A stretch of DNA of 16,465 bases from an uncultured Prevotella sp. Lineage in GTDB: Bacteria; Bacteroidota; Bacteroidia; Bacteroidales; Bacteroidaceae. Shown here piece by piece: positions 6,855 to 14,838 of the stretch (the stretch's first letter is position 1; each line of letters opens with the position of its first letter). The stretch lies in the NCBI GenBank assembly GCA_900548195.1, contig URJQ01000067.1, forward strand, positions 1 through 16,465, in the 5' to 3' direction. The notes beneath the pieces are model-generated. The model did not search any database, was not told where the DNA came from, and worked only from the letters and a program-made list of their open reading frames with translations. The translations under genes and the position numbers were made by a program.

Positions 6855-8549
6855 TTAATCTACATCAAAAAGCATTTCGTCAACATTTCCGCCCGGAGGT
6901 GTCATTGGGAGGACATTATCATCTTCCTTGACTGCTACTTGTAGGAAATAAGGTCCCTTTGTGTCGAGCATCTCTCGAATTGCTTCGTCTATTTCATCAC
7001 GACTTACGACAGTACGGCAAGGAATGTTATATCCAGCGGCTATTTTCTCATAGTCAGGATTTACCATTGGAGTAAACGAATATCTTTTGTCAAAGAACAT
7101 ATACTGCCACTGACGCACATTTCCAAGGAAATTATTGTTGAGCATTATCATCTTTACAGGTATCTGATTCTCCATGATAGTGCCAAGTTCCTGCATGGTC
7201 ATCTGGAAACCACCATCGCCTGCAAACATACATACTGTACGGTCTGGTGCTGCATAACAAGCACCCATTGCAGCAGGAATGCCAAATCCCATCGTGCCAC
7301 ATCCTCCAGATGTGATACATGAATGATATTTCTTAAACTTGAAATATCGACAGGCAAATAACTGATTCTGACCTACATCGGTAACGAGAATCGCCTCATT
7401 ATTGGCAGCTTCACTGACTTTACGCACCACTTCGCCCATGAGGAGCGGACCATCTTTAGGATAAAGTGCGCCTTCTATCACCTTATTAAATTCCATGTCT
7501 TCATAAGGCTTGAAGCCAGCTATCCATGATTGGTGTTTTGCTGGAGCAACCTTCTCTGACACAAGCGCAAGAGTTGACTTGCAATCTCCAAGCAATGCGA
7601 GGTCCACCTTTACGTTCTTGTTAAACTCAGATGGGTCAATGTCGAAATGTATTATTTTAGCCTGCTTAGCATAAGTGTCGAGATTACCGGTGATACGGTC
7701 GTCAAAACGCATACCTACTGCGATGAGAAGGTCGCATTGATTAGTCATTACGTTTGGACCAAGATTGCCATGCATACCCAGCATTCCCATATTAAGAGGA
7801 TGATCTGAAGATGCTGTGGAAAGTCCAAGCATGGTCTGACCGAATGGTATCTGTGCTTTCTCACAGAGTTCCAAAAATTCTTTCTGAGCGCCACCCAGTT
7901 CTACACCGTGACCTACGAGCATAAATGGCTTAACAGACTCATTTATCATCTTAGCAGCCAAATCAATATCTGCCTGCTTTGGCATATGAATAGGCTTGTA
8001 AGAACGAATAAAATCTACAGCCTGAGGCTTATAATCGAAGGTGGCAGTCTGTGCGTTTCTGGTAAAATCGAGCACCACTGGACCTGGGCGACCAGATCTT
8101 GCAATATAAAATGCACGTGCCACAGCCCAAGGAATATCCTCTGCGCGGCGTATCTGATAATTCCATTTGCTAATAGGTTGTGTTACACCTACCACATCGA
8201 CCTCTTGGAATGCGTCAGTACCGAGCAAAGAAGCTCCCACTTGTCCACATATTACAACCAAAGGAGTGGAATCCACCATGGCGTCAGCTACGCCAGAAAT
8301 CGTATTCATAGCTCCAGGTCCAGAGGTAACTATACAGCATCCTACCTTTCCACTAACTCTTGCATAGCCTTGCGCTGCATGAACAGCAGCCTGCTCGTGT
8401 CGTACGAGTATATGATGAAGGGTGTTCTTATGATCATAGAGAGCATCGTAAGTCGGTATTATGGCTCCGCCAGGATAGCCGAAGAGTACGTTTACTCCTT
8501 CATGCTCCAATGATTTCATCAGTGCTTCTGCACCGCTTATTTTTTCCAT
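6855..8549 (-). CDS. ilvB: Acetolactate synthase large (catalytic) subunit
   Basis: ThDP-, FAD- and Mg2+-dependent enzyme joining two pyruvates, or pyruvate and 2-oxobutyrate, in the first common step of branched-chain amino acid synthesis. The 564 residues are full length. The catalytic Glu is E52 in LVRHEQAAVHAAQGYAR; the FAD region includes GNLGPN (262-267) and RFDDRITGNL; the ThDP/Mg motif is AGDGGFQMTMQEL with GDG at 444-446 ending at LNNNF (470-474). The order N-terminal PYR, central FAD and C-terminal PP domains is normal. The start at 8547-8549 is preceded by an A/C-rich leader with tandem repeats. It is 147 bases downstream of ilvD and is followed by its partner ilvN. Confidence 0.97.
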   Translation of the reverse strand: MEKISGAEALMKSLEHEGVNVLFGYPGGAIIPTYDALYDHKNTLHHILVRHEQAAVHAAQGYARVSGKVGCCIVTSGPGAMNTISGVADAMVDSTPLVVICGQVGASLLGTDAFQEVDVVGVTQPISKWNYQIRRAEDIPWAVARAFYIARSGRPGPVVLDFTRNAQTATFDYKPQAVDFIRSYKPIHMPKQADIDLAAKMINESVKPFMLVGHGVELGGAQKEFLELCEKAQIPFGQTMLGLSTASSDHPLNMGMLGMHGNLGPNVMTNQCDLLIAVGMRFDDRITGNLDTYAKQAKIIHFDIDPSEFNKNVKVDLALLGDCKSTLALVSEKVAPAKHQSWIAGFKPYEDMEFNKVIEGALYPKDGPLLMGEVVRKVSEAANNEAILVTDVGQNQLFACRYFKFKKYHSCITSGGCGTMGFGIPAAMGACYAAPDRTVCMFAGDGGFQMTMQELGTIMENQIPVKMIMLNNNFLGNVRQWQYMFFDKRYSFTPMVNPDYEKIAAGYNIPCRTVVSRDEIDEAIREMLDTKGPYFLQVAVKEDDNVLPMTPPGGNVDEMLFDVD

Positions 8550-8559
8550 TTCTTCTGTT

Positions 8560-8613
8560 TTTGTTGTTTGGTTGTTCGATTTGTTGTTTGGTTGTTTTTT
8601 GTTGAATGGTTAT
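8560..8613 (-). repeat. Tandem A/C-rich repeats in the ilvB leader
   Basis: In the minus-strand sense the 17-base unit AACAACCAAACAACAAA occurs twice exactly (8560-8576 and 8580-8596, period 20). A degraded third copy is at 8598-8613, matching about 13 of 16 bases. The block ends about 11 bases before the ilvB ATG, so it would be part of the ribosome-loading region. The RNA is nearly free of G and U, hence unstructured. It may help translation in a genome that uses weak Shine-Dalgarno sites, or bind a regulator. No consensus promoter is seen in this gap. Confidence 0.8.
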
Positions 8614-8696
8614 ATATTGTCTAATTGCATGTAAAATCTGCATAACAACTAAACAATAAGATAACTAAACCAACAAATAATACCACGAACTGAGAT

Positions 8697-10541
8697 TTAG
8701 TCAATGATTCTCACGCCGCCCTTGTCTGCGCTTGCTACAGACTGAGCATAAGCTCGAAGTGCCTTGCTAACCACACGATTGCGCTTCAAAGGCTGTTGTG
8801 GACGTGCTGCAAGTTCTTCTTCTGATAGTTTTACGTTGATAGAGCGAGAAGGAATATCGATTATAATAATATCTCCATCGACTATTTTTCCAATGTTTCC
8901 ACCTGAAGCAGCTTCAGGAGAAATATGTCCAATTGACAATCCTGATGTGCCACCAGAGAAACGACCGTCAGTAATAAGCGCACACTCCTTACCCATGTGC
9001 ATTGACTTGATGTAGGATGTAGGATAAAGCATCTCTTGCATACCAGGTCCTCCTTTAGGTCCTTCATGTGTAATGACGACGCAATCACCTTTCTTTACCT
9101 TGCCTCCAAGTATTCCATCACAAGCATCTTCCTGAGAGTCAAACACTACAGCAGGACCTTCAAAATGCCATAATTCGGGTGCAACGCCAGCAGTTTTCAC
9201 AACACATCCGTCCTGGGCAATGTTTCCAAACAACACTGCAATGCCTCCATCTTTAGTGTAAGCATGCTCTAAATCTCTGATACAGCCATTCTCACGATCT
9301 GTGTCCAGTATCTCCCACTGTGAATTCTGAGAACCCATTACATTGGAGAACTTGCGTCCTGGAGCTGAGTGGTAGATACGAGAAGCCTCTGGGTCAATAG
9401 TATTAGGATTTTGAGACTTAACGATTTTGCCATCCTTCATCTCAAGACCAACGATACTGTACTTCGCAATTTCTTCGCCAAGAGTAGCTCCATCGACACG
9501 CTTGCAAGTCAAATCAAGAAGATTACCCAATGCCAACTCGCCCATTATGCCAAGTATTCCGCCTGCGCGGTTTTCCTCTTGCACAGAATATTTTTGCCAG
9601 TTAGGCGCGAGTTTGCAAAGGAATGGGACTTTACGTGATAGTTTATCAATATCAGGCATGGTGAAATCCACCTCTCCTTCCTGGGCCACAGCAAGGAGGT
9701 GAAGCACTGTATTCGTAGAAGCACCCATCGCAATGTCCAGAGTCATTGCATTAAGGAATGCGGCACGTGTAGCAATAGAGCGTGGAAGTACGGAGTCATC
9801 ACCATCTTCATAGTAAGCAAAAGCATTCTTTACGATAAGTTTTGCCGCATCTTTGAAGAGCTGAATACGGTTCTTGTGCGTTGCAAGAATAGAGCCATTA
9901 CCAGGAAGAGAGAGACCGAGAGCCTCAGTAAGTGAATTCATTGAGTTTGCAGTAAACATGCCTGAACAAGCTCCGCAACCTGGGCAAGCGCAATTTTCCA
10001 CCTCAGCCAGTTCTTCATCACTTACTGTAGGATCACCGCCCTTGATCATTGCCGTAATAAGGTCTGCATTTTCTCCTTTGTACTGACCTGCTTCCATAGG
10101 ACCACCGCTAACAAATACCGCTGGGATATTGAGACGCATAGCAGCCATAAGCATACCCGGAGTGACCTTATCACAATTTGAAATGCAAATCATAGCATCC
10201 GCCTTGTGCGCATTGATCATATATTCTACAGAGTCAGCAATAACATCGCGAGAAGGCAATGAATAGAGCATACCATCGTGTCCCATTGCAATTCCGTCGT
10301 CCACGGCAATGGTATTGAATTCGGCAGCGTAGCATCCCATAGCTTCTATCTCATGCTTTACTATCTGTCCGATTTCATGCAGATGAGTATGTCCTGGCAC
10401 AAACTGCGTGAATGAATTGACGATAGCAATAATAGGCTTACCGAATTGTTCACGCTTCATACCATTAGCGACCCAAAGAGCACGGGCGCCTGCCATGCGT
10501 CTGCCTTCTGTGCAGACACTACTTCTCAACTGATGTTTCAT
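8697..10541 (-). CDS. ilvD: Dihydroxyacid dehydratase (IlvD)
   Basis: Iron-sulfur enzyme dehydrating 2,3-dihydroxy-isovalerate or -methylvalerate to the 2-oxo acid, the step after IlvC. The 614 residues match the long E. coli-like [4Fe-4S] type. VNSFTQFVPGHTHLHEIG is near residue 41, VDDGIAMGHDGM holds the Mg-binding Asp at 81-82, and SNCDKVTPGM has C123, D124 and K125 (the lysine carbamylated in the family). ENCACPGCGACSGMFTANSMN (C184-C192) supplies further cluster ligands. SGGTSGLSIGHISPEA lies in the C-terminal domain. It is the first gene of the ilv block, with its own consensus promoter beginning only 12 bases after the preceding gene's stop. The cluster is expected to be oxygen-sensitive, which fits an anaerobe. 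Confidence 0.97.
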   Translation of the reverse strand: MKHQLRSSVCTEGRRMAGARALWVANGMKREQFGKPIIAIVNSFTQFVPGHTHLHEIGQIVKHEIEAMGCYAAEFNTIAVDDGIAMGHDGMLYSLPSRDVIADSVEYMINAHKADAMICISNCDKVTPGMLMAAMRLNIPAVFVSGGPMEAGQYKGENADLITAMIKGGDPTVSDEELAEVENCACPGCGACSGMFTANSMNSLTEALGLSLPGNGSILATHKNRIQLFKDAAKLIVKNAFAYYEDGDDSVLPRSIATRAAFLNAMTLDIAMGASTNTVLHLLAVAQEGEVDFTMPDIDKLSRKVPFLCKLAPNWQKYSVQEENRAGGILGIMGELALGNLLDLTCKRVDGATLGEEIAKYSIVGLEMKDGKIVKSQNPNTIDPEASRIYHSAPGRKFSNVMGSQNSQWEILDTDRENGCIRDLEHAYTKDGGIAVLFGNIAQDGCVVKTAGVAPELWHFEGPAVVFDSQEDACDGILGGKVKKGDCVVITHEGPKGGPGMQEMLYPTSYIKSMHMGKECALITDGRFSGGTSGLSIGHISPEAASGGNIGKIVDGDIIIIDIPSRSINVKLSEEELAARPQQPLKRNRVVSKALRAYAQSVASADKGGVRIID

Positions 10542-10594
10542 CTTTTTATCTTGTTTATGTTACTATTCCTATTGATCTTTTACCAAATTGCTTG

Positions 10595-10625
10595 CAAAGT
10601 TAAGCAAAATCGAGCAAATAACAAA
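10595..10625 (-). promoter_or_regulatory. Bacteroidetes-type promoter for ilvD, with possible operator
   Basis: On the minus strand TTTG (10622-10625), 19 bases, then TAACTTTG (10595-10602), an exact consensus match. The start near 10588 gives a leader of about 46 bases, with no room for a leader-peptide attenuator. An inverted repeat TTGCTT (10588-10593) and AAGCAA (10602-10607), spaced by 8 bases, straddles the -7 element and is a candidate operator for repression of the ilv block. Confidence 0.8.
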
Positions 10626-10637
10626 TAATTTTCGATA

Positions 10638-11792
10638 CTATTTTACTTTTTTCTCGAAAGTTACTATATCTCCTTTGTTTTTGTCATAGCCAAGTCCTTG
10701 AAAGTCGATGCGATCTACAGAGACATGATATTTCTTCACCAGAATGACCAGAACTGAAAATGCTCGTTTCTCACTTATGAGTTCGGCGCCTTCATTTTTT
10801 TCGGCAGTGTATCCATTCACCATAAGATTTGTTTCTGGATGAGAGAGAAGATAGAATGCTATTGCTTCCAGTTTGCGTTGTTGCGTGTCATTGACAGTTG
10901 TTATCCCTTCGTCAAAGAAGATGATGTTCTTCAGACTTCTTTCAGCATTTGATAGCCCTGTCTGTCCGCTTCGTGACTTATAGTCATCTATTTCTTCGTA
11001 AAGACGAGCTATCTCTGCATCTTTGTTTTCTAAGATTACGCGGTTTTGCTCTTGCGTATTCTTTATTTCTTCACGGAGAGAGTGAATTCTATTATTCAGA
11101 TTCTTGATTTCATTCTCGTCTCTTACATAAATCCATTTGAAATTATGAGTTCCATCATGATTACGGAATTTGTAATTGATACCTATGTTAACCTGAAAAT
11201 TAGATTTGTTTATGTTGTACTTAAATTTATCCGCAGAAGTGAAACCATTAAAGTTTTGGAGTCCATAATTCAGACTCGGCTCAATATATGCCTGCCATTG
11301 CTTCTTTTCTCCAAAGTTGTAAGCTGCATTAAAGGCTACCTTTGAAGATATGAGATTCAACTTCTGCTTCTTGCCAAAAGCGTGTCCCCAACCATATCCT
11401 CCTAAAAGGCTAAATTCCAAAAGACGCGGTTCGCCATTGTAACCAAGTATAAGATTGGACATATTGCATGAGGCGAGGAAGTTGACATTGAGATTATCTA
11501 CAAAAGTCTTTGTATGGTAATCAGGTCCTTTTCCTGCGCAAGCAGTCTCAAAATAAGCATTGCCTTCAATCAAGAATCCGAGCACTGGAGTGATATTCTT
11601 ACCCAATCTTATGCCAAAGTTTGGAGTCAAGTCACTCATCCAAGTATGATGTCTGGTAGGAACAGCGCCGCCACCATTGACTCCGATATAGCTATTATCA
11701 TACCATTTGCCAAATGCAGTAACCTTTTCCTGTGCATTTCCAGAGAGAATAGCAAGGAATAACAATAATATTATGTTAGAAAAACGTGTCAT
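10638..11792 (-). CDS. Outer-membrane protein with N-terminal barrel-like region, coiled coil and C-terminal OmpA-like domain
   Basis: The 384-residue protein begins with a signal peptide (residues 1-20: TRF, hydrophobic IILLLFLAIL, then SGNA before Q21), so it is exported by Sec and not a lipoprotein. Residues about 30-210 alternate aromatic/hydrophobic and polar residues with many Gly, typical of a small outer-membrane beta-barrel. Residues 225-275 are a heptad-rich coiled coil (LNNRIHSLREEI, LYEEIDDYKS). Residues 285-370 resemble the OmpA peptidoglycan-binding fold (IIFFDEGITTVNDTQQRKLE, VNGYT, ISEKRAFSV, RIDFQGLG). The usual ligand-binding Asp after GY(T/A) is Ala330 or Glu331, while Arg343 remains. 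It follows trmD by 26 bases and is probably co-transcribed with it. It is probably a cell-envelope tether, but the specific role is unknown. Confidence 0.8.
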   Translation of the reverse strand: MTRFSNIILLLFLAILSGNAQEKVTAFGKWYDNSYIGVNGGGAVPTRHHTWMSDLTPNFGIRLGKNITPVLGFLIEGNAYFETACAGKGPDYHTKTFVDNLNVNFLASCNMSNLILGYNGEPRLLEFSLLGGYGWGHAFGKKQKLNLISSKVAFNAAYNFGEKKQWQAYIEPSLNYGLQNFNGFTSADKFKYNINKSNFQVNIGINYKFRNHDGTHNFKWIYVRDENEIKNLNNRIHSLREEIKNTQEQNRVILENKDAEIARLYEEIDDYKSRSGQTGLSNAERSLKNIIFFDEGITTVNDTQQRKLEAIAFYLLSHPETNLMVNGYTAEKNEGAELISEKRAFSVLVILVKKYHVSVDRIDFQGLGYDKNKGDIVTFEKKVK

Positions 11793-11818
11793 GAATTTAT
11801 GTGGTTTGCTACTTATTA

Positions 11819-12517
11819 TTATTTTTCCAACAAATCAGGACGGCGCTCTTTAGTACGAGCTATGGACTGTTCCATTTCCCATTCCTTGATTTTTGCCTCG
11901 TGTCCAGACGTCAAAATCGCAGGAATGCCCCAAGTCTCATCCGGATTATCTACAGGATGATACTCTGCAGGACGAGTATAACATGGAGGCTCAAGAAGGT
12001 TATCCTGGAAAGAATCGCTCAAGGCAGACTCCACATCGCCAATGACTCCCGGCACTATACGAACCAAACTATCTGCAATGACAGCTGCTGCGAGTTCGCC
12101 GCCAGTAAGCACATAGTCGCCTATACTTAATTCCCTGGTGACGAGATGCTCACGAATGCGATAGTCGATACCCTTATAGTGTCCGCAAATGATGATTATA
12201 TTCTCCTTTAATGACAAGTCATTGGCTATACTTTGATTGAAGGTCTCGCCATCAGGAGCTGTAAAAATTATTTCATCATAATGTCGTTGCTTCTTCAATG
12301 TAGAGATACAAGTGTCCAAAGGTTGGCATTGTATCACCATTCCTGCCTTTCCTCCATACGGGTAATCATCCACACGCTTCCATTTATCCTGAGTATAATC
12401 ACGGAGATTGTGAAGATGTATTTCTGCCAAACCTTTCTTTTGTGCCCTTGCAAGGATTGACTCATTGACGAATCCTTCCAGCATTTCCGGCAAAACTGTT
12501 ATTATATCTATTCGCAT
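11819..12517 (-). CDS. trmD: tRNA (guanine-N1)-methyltransferase TrmD
   Basis: Uses S-adenosylmethionine to methylate G37 of tRNAs with a G at position 36, preventing frameshifting; essential in most bacteria. With the ATG at 12515-12517 the protein has 232 residues and starts MRIDIITVLPEMLEGF, collinear with E. coli TrmD. SPOUT trefoil-knot signatures are GHYKGID (112-118) and SIGDYVLTGGE (131-141). SALSDSF contains D168, matching the catalytic D169 of E. coli, and R153 matches R154. DNLLEPPCYTRP precedes the C-terminal domain. An in-frame TTG at 12541 would add 8 residues, but that codon lies inside the promoter -7 element, so it cannot be the start of this transcript. The usual neighbours rimM and rplS are absent. 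Confidence 0.95.
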   Translation of the reverse strand: MRIDIITVLPEMLEGFVNESILARAQKKGLAEIHLHNLRDYTQDKWKRVDDYPYGGKAGMVIQCQPLDTCISTLKKQRHYDEIIFTAPDGETFNQSIANDLSLKENIIIICGHYKGIDYRIREHLVTRELSIGDYVLTGGELAAAVIADSLVRIVPGVIGDVESALSDSFQDNLLEPPCYTRPAEYHPVDNPDETWGIPAILTSGHEAKIKEWEMEQSIARTKERRPDLLEK

Positions 12518-12538
12518 TTCTATCAATATTTTAAATTG

Positions 12539-12570
12539 CAAAGGTAATGTTTTTTTTTATATTTTACAAA
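12539..12570 (-). promoter_or_regulatory. Bacteroidetes-type promoter for trmD
   Basis: On the minus strand TTTG (12567-12570), 20 bases, then TACCTTTG (12539-12546), an exact consensus match. The start near 12532 leaves a leader of about 15 bases before the ATG at 12517. This placement decides the trmD start codon. The spacer is T/A-rich, with a run of A on the minus strand. Confidence 0.78.
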
Positions 12571-12640
12571 TAAAACGAATAAAATAAGAATTTCAAGCAT
12601 CTTACCTTGACTTTTCGTAAGCTAATCGACTTATGTAAGT

Positions 12641-12664
12641 ACATTATTGCAATACAAATAATGT
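12641..12664. promoter_or_regulatory. 8-8-8 inverted repeat in the trmD/ligA divergent gap
   Basis: ACATTATT (12641-12648) and AATAATGT (12657-12664) are perfect inverted copies separated by 8 bases. It sits about 45 bases upstream of the ligA -7 element, between the two divergent promoters, and could be an operator or a chance AT-rich dyad. The rest of this 222-base gap holds only the two promoters. Confidence 0.3.
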
Positions 12665-12706
12665 GTTATAATTTGTAAAAAATAATGATTCTAAAATACT
12701 TTTTTG

Positions 12707-12714
12707 TAATTTTG
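12707..12714 (+). promoter_or_regulatory. -7 element for ligA
   Basis: TAATTTTG matches TAnnTTTG and lies 25 bases before the ligA ATG, predicting a short leader of about 19 bases. A TTTG at the expected -33 distance is absent (the bases there are AATG), so it is a half-consensus promoter. The hydrolase gene downstream is likely served by the same transcript. Confidence 0.5.
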
Positions 12715-12739
12715 CAAGATAATAATACGCAGACTTTAT

Positions 12740-14818
12740 ATGAACGAACAAGATAGAATCCTTAATCTAAGAAAGGAACTACATGAGCACAACAGACGTT
12801 ATTATGTGCTGAACCAACCAATTATCTCCGACCAGCAATTTGATTTTATGATGCACGAATTGCAGGAACTTGAGGCTCGTCATCCTGAACTTGCAGATCA
12901 GAATTCTCCTACTCAACGCGTAGGAAGTGACCTAAATCAGCAATTCAAGCAGGTGGCTCATAAGTTCCCAATGCTCTCTCTCGCAAATACTTACAATGCA
13001 GAAGATGTACGTGAATGGTATAATCAGGTGACAAAGGGGCTTGATGGGCAACCTTTCGAAGTATGTTGTGAGATGAAGTACGACGGACTTTCTATCTCTC
13101 TGACTTACGAACATGGAAAATTGATACGTGCCGTTACGCGAGGTGATGGAGTGCAAGGTGATGATGTGACTAATAACGTTCGCACTATCAATAGCATCCC
13201 ATTGCAGCTTAGTGGTGACAATTACATGGATAGTTTTGAAATCCGCGGTGAGATACTCCTCCCTTGGGATAATTTCCGGCGTCTTAATGCTGAGCGCGAA
13301 GAGGCTGGCGAGATGCCTTTTGCCAATCCTCGCAATGCTGCAAGTGGCACATTAAAGAGTCAAAGTTCCAGAGTCGTTGCCGAAAGAGGACTCGATGCTT
13401 ACCTATATTATATAATAGGTGAAGACCTCCCTTGCGATGGACATTATGAAAACCTTGAAATGGCTCGTCAATGGGGCTTCAAGATTTCTAATGGAATGAA
13501 GAAAGTAAATAGTCTTCAAGGCATTCTCGACTTTATAGAGTATTGGGACACCAAGCGCAAAGATTTGCCTGTTGCCACTGACGGTATAGTGCTTAAGGTC
13601 AATTCTCTGCGTCAGCAACGCCTTCTCGGCTCTACAGCTAAATCGCCTCGATGGGCTATTGCTTACAAATATAAGGCTGAGCGCGCCTGCACCCCACTTA
13701 TTGAAGTCACTTATCAGGTAGGAAGAACTGGCGCTATCACTCCTGTAGCCAATATGGAACCAGTGCAATTAGCAGGAACGACCGTGCGAAGAGCTACGCT
13801 TAACAATGAGGATTTCATTCGCTCATTTGACTTGCACTTAGGCGATTACGTCTATGTGGAGAAAGGTGGTGAGATAATCCCTAAGATAGTGGGCGTCGAT
13901 ACTTCACGCCGTAATGCTGATGCTAAGCCTGTCCAGTTTATTACTCATTGCCCGGAATGTGGTGCAGAGTTGGTAAGATACGAGGGAGAAGCTGCTCATT
14001 ACTGTCCTAATGATTCTCAATGTCCGCCTCAGATAAAAGGTAGGATTGAGCATTTTATTGCTCGAAAAGCAATGAACATAATGACTTTGGGACCTGAGAC
14101 TGTGGATGATTACTTCCAGCGCGGTCTCATCCATAATATTGCCGACCTATATGACCTTACCGCTCAGCAGATTGACCCTTCTGGAAGCAAGAGAAAGTCT
14201 GCACTAAACGTAATAAAGGCTATCGAGGACTCTACAAAGGTGCCTTTTGAGCGTGTGGTCTTTGCTTTAGGAATACGCTTTGTTGGCGTTACGACAGCAA
14301 AGCTTTTAGCGCGTCATTTCCATGATATTGACTCCCTTATGAATGCATCTATCGAACAATTACTTGAAGTAGAGGGCGTCGGACAAGTCATTGCTGAAAG
14401 CATTATCCGTTATTTCCATGATGAGACAAATCTCTCCATCCTGCAACGTCTCCGCGACAAGGGACTTCAAATGAGGCTCGCTGAGGAAGAGACTGCTAAC
14501 GCTTCTGACATTCTCAAAGGCAAAAGTGTAGTGATAAGTGGTGTATTCTCTCATCATAGTCGTGACGAATACAAGGCTATCATTGAGCAACATGGAGGTA
14601 AGAATGTGGGAAGTATCTCATCAAAAACCTCCTTTATTCTTGCTGGCGACAATATGGGGCCTTCCAAACTTCAAAAAGCTAAAAGCTTGGGCATAGAGAT
14701 TATGAATGAAGACCAGTTTCTCGCACTTATTAAAGGCGTAAAGTCTCCATCTAATTCGAGCGACGATTCATCCTCTACCCCATTCTCTCCTGTTCAGCTT
14801 AACCTCTTTGACATCTAA
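12740..14818 (+). CDS. ligA: NAD+-dependent DNA ligase LigA
   Basis: Seals nicks in DNA during replication and repair using NAD+. The 692 residues contain all family domains in order. Domain Ia (1-70) has HNRRYYVLNQPIISD. The adenylation domain has EMKYDGLSISL with nucleophile K113, VRTINSIPLQL, and the late motif DGIVLKVN near 281. The OB fold has YQVGRTGAITPVANMEPV. The Zn finger ligands are C404, C407, C422 and C428. Helix-hairpin-helix repeats run over about 440-580 (LGIRFVGVTTAKLLA, LEVEGVGQVIAESI), and the BRCT domain over about 590-668. After a Ser-rich linker (669-683) the protein ends VQLNLFDI, containing a QLxLF clamp-type motif at 686-690. It is divergent from trmD and followed at 20 bases by the hydrolase. 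Confidence 0.98.
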   Translation: MNEQDRILNLRKELHEHNRRYYVLNQPIISDQQFDFMMHELQELEARHPELADQNSPTQRVGSDLNQQFKQVAHKFPMLSLANTYNAEDVREWYNQVTKGLDGQPFEVCCEMKYDGLSISLTYEHGKLIRAVTRGDGVQGDDVTNNVRTINSIPLQLSGDNYMDSFEIRGEILLPWDNFRRLNAEREEAGEMPFANPRNAASGTLKSQSSRVVAERGLDAYLYYIIGEDLPCDGHYENLEMARQWGFKISNGMKKVNSLQGILDFIEYWDTKRKDLPVATDGIVLKVNSLRQQRLLGSTAKSPRWAIAYKYKAERACTPLIEVTYQVGRTGAITPVANMEPVQLAGTTVRRATLNNEDFIRSFDLHLGDYVYVEKGGEIIPKIVGVDTSRRNADAKPVQFITHCPECGAELVRYEGEAAHYCPNDSQCPPQIKGRIEHFIARKAMNIMTLGPETVDDYFQRGLIHNIADLYDLTAQQIDPSGSKRKSALNVIKAIEDSTKVPFERVVFALGIRFVGVTTAKLLARHFHDIDSLMNASIEQLLEVEGVGQVIAESIIRYFHDETNLSILQRLRDKGLQMRLAEEETANASDILKGKSVVISGVFSHHSRDEYKAIIEQHGGKNVGSISSKTSFILAGDNMGPSKLQKAKSLGIEIMNEDQFLALIKGVKSPSNSSDDSSSTPFSPVQLNLFDI

Positions 14819-14838
14819 CACATCAAATAATTTGAATT

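Noticed and set aside
7908..8513. 201-codon open frame on the plus strand opposite ilvB
   Set aside because: It is antisense to the highly conserved N-terminal half of IlvB, has no recognisable domain, and its openness follows from the codon use of ilvB.
8550..8696. Attenuator or riboswitch before ilvB
   Set aside because: There is no alternative hairpins-plus-U-tract arrangement, no leader peptide rich in Val/Leu/Ile, and the leader is largely unstructured A/C-rich sequence.
5907..10541. A defence or novel multi-gene system
   Set aside because: All genes in the block have clear housekeeping assignments; only their order and leaders are of interest.
12518..12541. TTG-initiated N-terminal extension of TrmD (8 residues)
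   Set aside because: The TTG is inside the predicted -7 element and the family starts at the internal Met; the ATG at 12517 is preferred.
12656..12668. 13-base word shared with the thioesterase-ilvC gap as evidence of a common operator
   Set aside because: It is a single AT-rich word with different surroundings; kept only as a side note.
13403..13768. 121-codon open frame antisense to ligA
   Set aside because: It overlaps the essential adenylation and OB domains of LigA and has no domain features of its own.
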